A stretch of DNA of 43,903 nt from GCA-003244245 sp036266995 (GTDB lineage Bacteria > Actinomycetota > Actinomycetes > Mycobacteriales > Pseudonocardiaceae): contig DATAWX010000016.1 of NCBI GenBank assembly GCA_036266995.1, forward strand, positions 1 to 43,903, read 5' to 3'. The notes below the pieces were generated by a model. It made no database searches, had not been told where the DNA came from, and saw only the letters and a program-made list of their open reading frames with translations. Below are positions 7,822-14,794 of this stretch, in pieces (the stretch's first letter is position 1; every line of letters begins with the position of its first letter). The position numbers and the translations under genes are program-made.

Positions 7822-8574
7822 TCATCCGCGCGGGGTGGCGAGGCCCTGGAGTACCGCGCGGTCCGCGCCGTCCAGCGCCCCGGCTGGCAACGCCGCCAGC
7901 AGATCAGGACGCCGCGCCGCGGTGCGCTCGACAGCGCGGTCGCGGCGCCAACGGGCGATCGCGGCGTGGTTACCCGAGCGCAGGACGGCCGGGACCTCCC
8001 GGCCTCGCCACACTTCCGGACGGGTATAGCAGGGCCCCTCCAGCAGGCCGTCGGAAAACGAGTCCTGCATCGCCGAGGCGGGGTTGCCCAGTACTCCAGG
8101 CAGCAGCCGGGCTATCGCCTCGACCATCACCAGCACGGCGACCTCACCACCGACGAGCACGTAGTCACCGATCGATATCTCCTCGACAGCGACCCGGTCA
8201 GCCGCGTCGTCGATCACCCGCTGGTCGATGCCCTCGTAGCGGCCGCAGGCGAAAACGAGCCGTGGTTGCGCAGCCAGTTCGGCAGCCAACTGCTGGGTGA
8301 AAGGCCGCCCGGCGGGGCTGGGCACCACCAACCGAGGCGGTGGCTCGCCAGCGAGTACGTCATCCAGCGCGTCGCCCCAGACGTCCGGCCGCATCACCAT
8401 GCCGGGTCCGCCGCCGTAGGGCGCGTCGTCCACCGACCGATGCACATCGTGGGCCCATTCCCGCAGGTCATGTACCGTGAAGTCGATCAGCTCGCGGTCG
8501 ATTGCCCGGCCGAGCAGGGCCTCCCTAGCCGGTGCCAGGTACTCGGGGAAGATCGTGACGACCTGGATGAGCAC
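7822..8574 (-). CDS. trmD: tRNA (guanine37-N1)-methyltransferase
   Basis: TrmD methylates G37 next to the anticodon of tRNAs reading CNN or proline codons and prevents frameshifting. The 250-residue protein starts VLIQVVTIFPEYL at GTG 8574. It contains GGGPGMVMRPD, the trefoil-knot SAM site (ACGRYEGIDQRVID and EISIGDYVLVGGEVAVLVM), and SFSDGLLEGPCYTRP. The C-terminal helical domain is complete. It follows rimM by 8 bases, so the two are surely co-transcribed. Confidence 0.96.
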   Translation of the reverse strand: MLIQVVTIFPEYLAPAREALLGRAIDRELIDFTVHDLREWAHDVHRSVDDAPYGGGPGMVMRPDVWGDALDDVLAGEPPPRLVVPSPAGRPFTQQLAAELAAQPRLVFACGRYEGIDQRVIDDAADRVAVEEISIGDYVLVGGEVAVLVMVEAIARLLPGVLGNPASAMQDSFSDGLLEGPCYTRPEVWRGREVPAVLRSGNHAAIARWRRDRAVERTAARRPDLLAALPAGALDGADRAVLQGLATPRG

Positions 8575-8582
8575 GGTTGTCC

Positions 8583-9131
8583 TCAGTCGAGCAACCCGGG
8601 AGGGGGGTCGAGCACCACTCGGCCACCAGCCAGGTCGACCTGGGGAACGATCTCTCGCACGAAGGGCACCAGAGCCTCGCCGTGGTCGGTCTCCAACACC
8701 AGCAGGTCGCTAGCCGGAGCGTGTACGACCTCACGCACCGTGCCCAGTTTCACGCCGTCCGGCCCGACGGCGGCCAGGCCCTCGAGCTGGTGGTCGTAGA
8801 ACTCGTCGGGATCGTCGAGCTCGGGCAGCGTGGAGACGTCGGCGGTCAGCACAAGACCGCTCAGTTCTGCTGCCGCATCACGATCGGCCACCCCGGCGAA
8901 TCGGATGAGCAGGGCGCCGCTATGCGGCCGGGCGGTCTCCACCGTGAGCACGCGGCCAGCATCGTCGTTGAGCTGCGCGCCGGTGACGAAGCGCTGGTCG
9001 GGGAAGTCGGTGCGCACCTGTACCGCAACCTCCCCCCGGAGGCCGTGCGGTCTGCCGATCCGGCCAACCACCCGCTTGGTCTGCCCGCCTGCGGCGTCAC
9101 TGCCCTGCTGCACGATCGACGCCTCAGCCAC
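8583..9131 (-). CDS. rimM: 16S rRNA processing protein RimM
   Basis: RimM binds ribosomal protein S19 and helps mature the 30S head. The 182-residue product has the N-terminal RimM barrel (VVGRIGRPHGLRGEVAVQVRT; GALLIRFAGVADRDAAAELSG) and the C-terminal PRC barrel (EFYDHQLEGLAAVGPDGVKL; LVPFVREIVPQVDLAGGRVV). The GTG start at 9131 is 5 bases after the KH-protein stop. The first 18 residues are variable in the family. Standard position between the KH gene and trmD. Confidence 0.95.
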   Translation of the reverse strand: MAEASIVQQGSDAAGGQTKRVVGRIGRPHGLRGEVAVQVRTDFPDQRFVTGAQLNDDAGRVLTVETARPHSGALLIRFAGVADRDAAAELSGLVLTADVSTLPELDDPDEFYDHQLEGLAAVGPDGVKLGTVREVVHAPASDLLVLETDHGEALVPFVREIVPQVDLAGGRVVLDPPPGLLD

Positions 9132-9136
9132 CGGGT

Positions 9137-9376
9137 TCAGCGGTCGGTATCGACGACGTCGACGCGTACCCCACGCCCGCCGATACCGCCCATCACCGTG
9201 CGCAACGCCGTGGCGGTGCGGCCGCCCCGACCGATCACCTTGCCGAGATCATCGGGGTGGACGTGCACCTCGAGGGTGCGGCCCCGCCGTGTGGTCACCA
9301 GCTGGACACGCACGTCGTCGGGGTTGTCGACGATTCCCCGCACGAGATGTTCGAGCGCGTCGGCCAGCATGCTCAC
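9137..9376 (-). CDS. KH-domain RNA-binding protein (KhpA-like)
   Basis: A 79-residue protein consisting of one KH domain, homologous to Rv2908c and to KhpA of Firmicutes. The nucleic-acid-binding GxxG loop is GKVIGRGGRTATALR. It also has EHLVRGIVDNPDDVRV and RGRTLEVHVHPDDLGK. KhpA-type proteins bind RNA and, with KhpB/Jag, affect cell elongation in other bacteria; its role here is unproven. The GTG start at 9376 overlaps the rpsP stop by 4 bases (GTGA), which suggests translational coupling. An ATG two codons later is possible. Confidence 0.93.
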   Translation of the reverse strand: MSMLADALEHLVRGIVDNPDDVRVQLVTTRRGRTLEVHVHPDDLGKVIGRGGRTATALRTVMGGIGGRGVRVDVVDTDR

Positions 9377-9897
9377 ACCTGGCCGTCCGCGACCGTCGCA
9401 GTGTCCTCCCGATCGTCGGCTGCAGCCGGTGCGCTATCTGGAGCCTTGTCTGGGGCCTTTTCTGGGGCCTTTTCTGGGGCCGCTGCTGGGGGCGTGGCCG
9501 GAGCCTGGCGAGCCGACTTCTTTCGCGGCGTGGTCGCCTCGGTAGTCGGCGCCTCGCCGGCCTCTGCCAGCGCCAGATTGAACAGCTCAGCCTTGTCCGG
9601 CTTCGGCTCGGCTCGCTGCAACGTTCCCTCAACTCCGGGCAGGCCGTTGAACCGCTGCCAGTCCCCGGTGATCTGGAGGAGGTGTTGAACCGGGTCGGTG
9701 GGTTGGGCCCCGACGCCGAGCCAGTACTGCACCCGCTCTGAGTCGACCTCGATGACGCTGGGGTGCTCCTTGGGGTGGTACTTGCCGATCGTTTCGATCG
9801 CCTTGCCGTTACGGCGGGTCCGAGCGTCGGCGACGACGATCCGGTAGTACGGCTGGCGGATCCTGCCGAGCCGCATGAGCTTGATCTTGACAGCCAC
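9373..9897 (-). CDS. rpsP: Ribosomal protein bS16 with long acidic/Ala-Pro tail
   Basis: S16 is an assembly protein of the 30S body. The start VAVKIKLMRLGRIRQPYYRI at GTG 9897 is diagnostic. The S16 fold ends near residue 85 (PTDPVQHLLQITGDW). The product is 174 residues, about twice the E. coli length. Its tail is rich in Ala, Pro, Lys and Glu (EKAPEKAPDKAPDSAPAAAD), as in other actinobacteria. The tail includes three near-copies of AP(E/D)KAPEK-type units. It opens the rpsP-KH-rimM-trmD transcript; 193 bases separate it from the upstream gene. Confidence 0.96.
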   Translation of the reverse strand: MAVKIKLMRLGRIRQPYYRIVVADARTRRNGKAIETIGKYHPKEHPSVIEVDSERVQYWLGVGAQPTDPVQHLLQITGDWQRFNGLPGVEGTLQRAEPKPDKAELFNLALAEAGEAPTTEATTPRKKSARQAPATPPAAAPEKAPEKAPDKAPDSAPAAADDREDTATVADGQV

Positions 9898-10090
9898 GGG
9901 TCGAGCTACTCCTGTCAACGCGCGAGGTTCACGGTGAGCGCGCACGGCCCATGGTGGGGACACAGGCCGACGATGCTCGCGAGGTCAGTGGTCACTGAGG
10001 TTTCTCATCACGGCGCGATGAGAGGACCGACGCGACAACAGCCGCCTATTGTGCCAGATAGGCCCGGCCGGGGGCGTATCGGCCGTCGGA

Positions 10091-10834
10091 TCACCCCGAT
10101 ATCGCGCCCTGGGTGATCAGCAGAAGGCCGATCGCCGGCAGGAAATTGTTCGCTTGGTGGGCGACGATGCTGCCCAGCAGGTTGCCGGTGAGCACTCGCG
10201 CCAGCGCGATCGGCAACGAGATCACCACCAGCAGCGGGGTACGCAGCAGCTCCAGGTGAGCGAAGGAGAACAGCACCGTGGTCAACCCGAAAATGACCCA
10301 TCGGTTCCACCTCCAGTACTCCATCGCGCGCCACAGCACGCCGCGGTAGAGCACCTCCTCGCAGATCGGCGCGATCAGCCACACCGCCAAGAACAGCAGG
10401 AGTCCCAGTCCGAGGGGCAGCCGCAGACCGTCGAACACCTCCCCCACCGCCGAGTTCGCGTGACTCGGGCCGACCCACCCCGCCCACAGGGCCGAGGCCG
10501 GCACCGTGACCACCAACCCCACGACGCCCAGCGCCAGCCCGAGGCCGGCGTCTCGCGGCCGCCACCGGACTGACAGCTGGCTTCGTAACCGCTCCAGCAA
10601 GTTGCCCTGGGCGAGCAGCGCGGCACCGGTGGCTGCGACCACACCGGCCACCACGGTAGGCACCAGCAGCGCGGCGATCAACGCCCCGCCGGGCAACTGA
10701 CTACCGGCAGCCCCGTGCCGGATCGTGAAGGGCACCAGCACCAGCACCGAGACGACCAGGAAGGTCACCTCTGCGACCACGAAGCAGGCGAGCATCAGCC
10801 AGCCCCGGCGGTTGTCTGGCAGGACAGTGGTCAC
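10091..10834 (-). CDS. CPBP-family intramembrane metalloprotease
   Basis: A 247-residue integral membrane protein of the CPBP/CAAX-protease (ABI) family. The active-site motifs are CEEVLYRGVLW (EExxxR), FSFAHLE (FxxxH) and HQANNFLP (HxxxN), all retained. I see about seven membrane segments, beginning at residues 13-36. Family members cleave membrane substrates or act in bacteriocin immunity and stress control; the substrate here is unknown. It starts at GTG 10834, overlapping the amidohydrolase stop by 4 bases, so the two are probably coupled. It ends 190 bases before rpsP. Confidence 0.88.
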   Translation of the reverse strand: MTTVLPDNRRGWLMLACFVVAEVTFLVVSVLVLVPFTIRHGAAGSQLPGGALIAALLVPTVVAGVVAATGAALLAQGNLLERLRSQLSVRWRPRDAGLGLALGVVGLVVTVPASALWAGWVGPSHANSAVGEVFDGLRLPLGLGLLLFLAVWLIAPICEEVLYRGVLWRAMEYWRWNRWVIFGLTTVLFSFAHLELLRTPLLVVISLPIALARVLTGNLLGSIVAHQANNFLPAIGLLLITQGAISG

Positions 10835-11919
10835 AGCACCCGCCCGCGCAACATCAGCAACGCGGGATTGCGCAGAGCGTCGGAGTCCAGCCGCGGGTCG
10901 GTGCGCGTGACGAGCAGGTCCGCCGGCGCGCCGGGCACCAGGCCGGGAACTCCCAACCAGTCGCGGGCTGCCCAGCTCCCCGCCGCCAGCGCCTGCGCAC
11001 CGGTGAGCCCGACGGTGCGCAACGCGGCGATCTCGTCAACCAGGCGTCCGTGCTGGATGCCACCACCGGCGTCGCTGCCAGCGAAGATCGCAATTCCCGC
11101 GTCGACGGCAGCACCGACGGTGTCCCGGACCCGGGCGTGCAGCGCGCGCATCTGGGCGGCGTAGCGCGGGTATTTGGCCGCCCGGTCGGCGATCGCCGGG
11201 AACGTCTCGATGTTGATCAGGGTAGGCACCAGGGCAGTGCCGCGCGTGGCCATCTCGGTGATGGTCTCGGCGGACAGACCGGTGCCGTGTTCGATGCAGT
11301 CGATCCCCGCGGAGATCAGACCTGGTAGCGCGTCTGCACCGAACACGTGCGCGGTGACCCTGGCCCCGGCGGCGTGCGCGGCGGCGATCGCCTCGACCAG
11401 CACGTGGTCGGGCCACAGGGGAGCCAGCTCACCACAGTCGCGGTCGATCCAGTCGCCGACCAGCTTGACCCAGCCGTCTCCAGCCGCCGCCTGCTCGTGC
11501 ACGGCCTGCGGCAGTAGCGCGGGATCATCGAGCTCCACGCCGATGGTCGGGATGTAACGCTTGGGACGGCCCAGGTGGCGGCCGGCCCGAATGATCCGCG
11601 GCAGGTCGTCGCGGGCCTGCAGTGGCCTCGTGTCGATCGGGGATCCGCAGTCCCGGATGAGCAGGGTGCCGGCATCCCGGTCAGCGCCGGCCTGCTCCGC
11701 GGCCTCGGCGAGGCTCGCCGGCCCCTGTGCGCCGATACCAACGTGGCAGTGGGCGTCGACCAGGCCTGGGAGCAGGTAACCGCCGTCGCAGACAGTCACC
11801 GCACCGGGCACCGGTTGCGCGCTGATCACCCCGTCGGCCACCCACAGCTCGCCGGGTTCACCGGTAGGCAGCAGCACCCCGCGGACATGCATCGCGGTCG
11901 CTCCCGAAGGCATCCTCAC
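10831..11919 (-). CDS. Amidohydrolase-family metal-dependent hydrolase
   Basis: A 362-residue member of the amidohydrolase superfamily. The N-terminal beta-sandwich leads into GLVDAHCHVGIG, whose HxH binds metal. Further ligands are likely in RVTAHVFG and CIEHGTGLS, and the catalytic Asp in FAGSDAGGG. The closing part (GSWAARDWLGVPGLVPGAPADLLV) is typical of imidazolonepropionase/prolidase-like members. The exact substrate cannot be told. It starts at GTG 11919, overlapping the ffh stop by 4 bases (GTGA). ffh, this gene and the CPBP gene may form one transcript, as at the matching mycobacterial place. Confidence 0.88.
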   Translation of the reverse strand: MRMPSGATAMHVRGVLLPTGEPGELWVADGVISAQPVPGAVTVCDGGYLLPGLVDAHCHVGIGAQGPASLAEAAEQAGADRDAGTLLIRDCGSPIDTRPLQARDDLPRIIRAGRHLGRPKRYIPTIGVELDDPALLPQAVHEQAAAGDGWVKLVGDWIDRDCGELAPLWPDHVLVEAIAAAHAAGARVTAHVFGADALPGLISAGIDCIEHGTGLSAETITEMATRGTALVPTLINIETFPAIADRAAKYPRYAAQMRALHARVRDTVGAAVDAGIAIFAGSDAGGGIQHGRLVDEIAALRTVGLTGAQALAAGSWAARDWLGVPGLVPGAPADLLVTRTDPRLDSDALRNPALLMLRGRVL

Positions 11920-13445
11920 TTCTTGGGGAACCTCAGCTTCGACGGGTCGAAACCAGGGGGCAGCTGATCCAGACCGGACAGCTCGGACAGATCGGGCATG
12001 CCCTGGGGTAACCCTCCTGGCAACCCGGCCGGCAGGCCACCGGGCAGCCCTCTGGGCATCCGAGGCGGCGTCGGGCCACGTCCCTTGCCCTTCTTGCCCT
12101 TGCGTCCCTTGCGGCTGCGGCGACCAGGACCGGTCCCGAAGCCGAACCGGCCGGCCATCTGTTGCATCATCTTGCGAGCCTCGAAGAACCGCTCTACCAG
12201 CTGGTTCACCTCGCTGACCGCCACGCCGGAGCCCCGGGCGATGCGCTGGCGCCGGGACGCATTGATGATCTTCGGATCAGCCCGCTCCGCGGGGGTCATG
12301 CCGCGGATGATGGCTTGGAGCCGGTCCAGCTGCTTGTCGTCGACCTGGGCGAGCTGCTCCTTCATCCCGGCCGCGCCGGGCAACATCCCGAGCAGGTTGG
12401 CGATCGGCCCCATCTTGCGGATGGCCTGCATTTGCTCGAGGAAGTCCTCCAGGGTCAGCTCACCGCTGCCGATCTTGGCTGCGGTCTGCTCGGCCTGGTC
12501 GGCGTCGAAGGCCTGCTCGGCCTGCTCGATCAGGGTGAGCAGATCTCCCATGCCCAGGATCCGGCTGGCCATCCGGTCCGGGTGGAAGACATCGAAGTCC
12601 TCCAGTTTCTCCCCGTTGGACGCGAACAGGATCGGCGCACCGGTGACCTGCCGCACCGACAACGCGGCGCCGCCGCGCGCGTCGCCGTCGAGCTTGGTCA
12701 ACACGACCCCGCTGAAGCCGACACCGTCGCGGAACGCCTCGGAGGTGGACACCGCGTCTTGGCCGATCATGGCGTCGATGACGAACAGGATCTCGTTGGG
12801 TCGCACCGCGTCGCGGATGTCGACGGCCTGGCGCATCATCTCGGCATCGATACCCAGCCGTCCGGCGGTGTCCACCACGACGATGTCGTGCTGGCGAGCC
12901 CGCGCCTCGGCCACCCCGCGGCGGGAGACCGCGACCGGGTCACCGACACCGTTTCCCGGCTCTGGGGCGTACACCTGCACCCCGGCCTGCGCGCCCACAA
13001 TCTGTAACTGGGTGACCGCGTTGGGTCGTTGCAGATCCGCGGCGACGAGCAGGGGGGTGTGCCCCTGATTGCGCAACCAGAGGGCGAGCTTGCCGGCCAG
13101 CGTCGTCTTTCCGGAGCCCTGCAAGCCGGCCAGCATGATCACCGTCGGCGGCACCTTGGCCAACTCGATACGCCGGGTGTCCCCACCCAGGATGCCGACG
13201 AGCTCCTCGTTGACGATCTTGATGACCTGCTGGGCGGGGTTCAGCGCACCAGAGACCTCGGAGCCTTTGGCGCGCTCCTTGATCTGGCCGACGAACTGGC
13301 GGACCACCGGCAGCGCGACGTCAGCCTCCAGCAGCGCGATGCGGATCTCGCGGGCGGTGGCGTCGATGTCGGCATCGGAAAGCCTGCCCTTGCCACGCAG
13401 GCCGGCCAACGCGGCCGTGAGTCGGTCGGAGAGGGTGTCGAACAC
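11916..13445 (-). CDS. ffh: Signal recognition particle GTPase Ffh
   Basis: Ffh is the protein part of the signal recognition particle and brings ribosomes making membrane proteins to FtsY. The 509-residue product starts VFDTLSDRLTAALAGLRGKG at GTG 13445. The N domain covers about 1-90. G1 GLQGSGKTTLAGKLA begins near 107, followed by DTAGRLGID, TKLDGDARGG and the closing G motifs. The M domain (EDFLEQMQAIRKMGPIANLL, and the SRP-RNA-binding SRRQRIARGSG) is complete. The tail is Gly/Pro/Leu-rich (GGLPAGLPGGLPQGMP). The frame stays open upstream to 13700 without homology, so the internal GTG is chosen. Confidence 0.97.
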   Translation of the reverse strand: MFDTLSDRLTAALAGLRGKGRLSDADIDATAREIRIALLEADVALPVVRQFVGQIKERAKGSEVSGALNPAQQVIKIVNEELVGILGGDTRRIELAKVPPTVIMLAGLQGSGKTTLAGKLALWLRNQGHTPLLVAADLQRPNAVTQLQIVGAQAGVQVYAPEPGNGVGDPVAVSRRGVAEARARQHDIVVVDTAGRLGIDAEMMRQAVDIRDAVRPNEILFVIDAMIGQDAVSTSEAFRDGVGFSGVVLTKLDGDARGGAALSVRQVTGAPILFASNGEKLEDFDVFHPDRMASRILGMGDLLTLIEQAEQAFDADQAEQTAAKIGSGELTLEDFLEQMQAIRKMGPIANLLGMLPGAAGMKEQLAQVDDKQLDRLQAIIRGMTPAERADPKIINASRRQRIARGSGVAVSEVNQLVERFFEARKMMQQMAGRFGFGTGPGRRSRKGRKGKKGKGRGPTPPRMPRGLPGGLPAGLPGGLPQGMPDLSELSGLDQLPPGFDPSKLRFPKK

Positions 13446-13819
13446 GCCGGTCGCACTCCCTTGGGGTCCGGTGGGGTGGTTGCCCCGGAGTCTGGCTACT
13501 TCAACGCCAGCGTAGCCGCGTTGAGTGTCTGGCTGGACCTGACCCGACCTCCGGAGCCGGAACCGCCGACGGCCCGGGCCCCACCCCGGGTTGCGCCGGC
13601 GGTCCGGCATGGGCTTCAGCGGTCGGCATGGCACACCCGCCGCCCGAGTCTCCGGCCGGGGCGGCAACCTGGCATCCGCCCGACCTCCGCGCCGAGCCAC
13701 CCGACCAGCCTGCCGAGATCAGCTCGCGCCGGGGAGCGGGAATACCCGCAACCGCGCGTAGGTAGAACTACTCGACCTGGGCGGCGATGCTCAGCTCGGC
13801 GGACGCGGCACGGCGCCGG
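13446..13819. other. Gap between the coiled-coil gene and ffh
   Basis: There is no separate gene that I can support in these 374 bases. The right part (13767 to about 13890) shows a second minus frame ending QPDSAYIRSRRRAASAELSI and stopping at TAG 13767-13769. It has strongly G/C third positions, better than the annotated C-terminus of the coiled-coil gene. That gene may therefore really end at 13767 through a frame change. The remainder should hold the ffh promoter. The very G+C-rich sequence shows no clear -10/-35 pair to me. Confidence 0.4.
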
Positions 13820-14770
13820 CTACGGATGTAAGCCGAATCTGGCTGTGGGCTGGTCTGGCTGCCGGGGCCGATGCTCCAATGCAGGTGCGGCATCCGGGGG
13901 TTTAGCGCCATTGGTCTCGGCCAGCTCGCTCTGCTCAGCCAGCTCGCTCTGCTCAGCCGCCTCGCTCTGCTCAGCCAGCTCGTTCTGCTCGGCCAGCTCA
14001 GCGGGGGTGAGCGCAGCGGCCGCGCCGAGCGCCTCGACCAGCAGACGGTGCACGCCGGACAGCTGATCGGTCACCTCGGATCGCAGCTGCCTGGCCGCGG
14101 CCACCTGGCGAGTGACCTTGATCACCCGATTGCTCAGCCGCTCGCCCGCCATCCGCATGATCAGATGCAGTGCGGCGACGCTATGCGTCTGGTAATCGCG
14201 GATCCAGGCGTCAGTCTCGGACTCGCGCCGCGCGATGTCCCGCTCTGCCTGCTGCTCGGCCCGCTCGTGTCGGGCTGCGGCTTCAGCTTCCACGGCCTGG
14301 CGCCGGGCGTTGGACTCCGCCTCCAGGCGCTCGCACTGCTGTCTGGTCTGGGTCAGCAGCCGATCGGCCTCGGTGCGGGCGCTCTCGCGCAGCGAGGTGG
14401 TCTCCTGCTCGGTAGCAGCCTGCAGCTCGGCCGCCTCATCCTCGGCTATCTGCAGCATCCGCTGGATCCCCTCGGTCGCGGCGGTCAGCGGGGACCGCTG
14501 CAGGCGGTCCACCTCAGTGGCCGCCTCCGCGGCTTCTCGACGCAGACGATCAAGCTGCTGGGTCGCCTCCGCGGCTTCCCGACGCAGCTTTTCCACCTGC
14601 TCGTTGAGATCGCTGGCCCGCTGCAGTGCAGCGTCGCGTTCGGCTCCGATGGTTCCAACGCGAGTTTTGAGAGCGGTGACGTGGTCCATAACCTGCTGAC
14701 GGTGAAATCCACGCAACACGATCTCGAAGGGCGGGGGTAAGGGAACGGCCTCGTCCCGGGTTCCGTGCAT
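13820..14770 (-). CDS. DivIVA-like coiled-coil protein
   Basis: A 316-residue protein. The N-terminus PFEIVLRGFHRQQVMDHVTA is a typical DivIVA/Wag31 lipid-binding head of the kind that senses membrane curvature. It is followed by coiled coil from about 30 to 210, rich in Glu, Ala and Arg, with paired heptad-like REAAEAT/REAAEAA units. It probably acts at the envelope or poles, by analogy only. Near the C-terminus a six-residue unit, roughly LAEQSE, is repeated over four times. It is encoded by an 18-bp tandem repeat. The last 24 residues have less coding character than an alternative frame that would end at 13767, so a frameshift is possible. It lies between glnD and ffh on the same strand. 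Confidence 0.75.
   Translation of the reverse strand: MHGTRDEAVPLPPPFEIVLRGFHRQQVMDHVTALKTRVGTIGAERDAALQRASDLNEQVEKLRREAAEATQQLDRLRREAAEAATEVDRLQRSPLTAATEGIQRMLQIAEDEAAELQAATEQETTSLRESARTEADRLLTQTRQQCERLEAESNARRQAVEAEAAARHERAEQQAERDIARRESETDAWIRDYQTHSVAALHLIMRMAGERLSNRVIKVTRQVAAARQLRSEVTDQLSGVHRLLVEALGAAAALTPAELAEQNELAEQSEAAEQSELAEQSELAETNGAKPPDAAPALEHRPRQPDQPTARFGLHP
13921..14003 (-). repeat. 18-bp in-frame tandem repeat, about 4.6 copies
   Basis: On the plus strand, units of CCAGCTCGCTCTGCTCAG lie at 13921-13938 and 13939-13956. A two-base variant is at 13957-13974, another variant at 13975-13992, and a partial copy at 13993-14003. Each encodes six residues close to LAEQSE in the minus-strand gene. 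The first two copies are identical, which suggests recent slippage. Unit length keeps the frame, so copy number may vary between strains. Confidence 0.9.
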
Positions 14771-14794
14771 GTCGCCGGATGGTAGCCCCGGTAC

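Noticed and set aside
9985..9998. Palindrome TCAGTG-GT-CACTGA upstream of rpsP
   Set aside because: The arms are only 6 bases and nothing ties it to a regulator; it is near chance level in 44 kb.
11998..13068. Plus-strand frame of 356 codons across ffh
   Set aside because: It is antisense to the fully conserved ffh and shows no family features; high G+C keeps antisense frames open.
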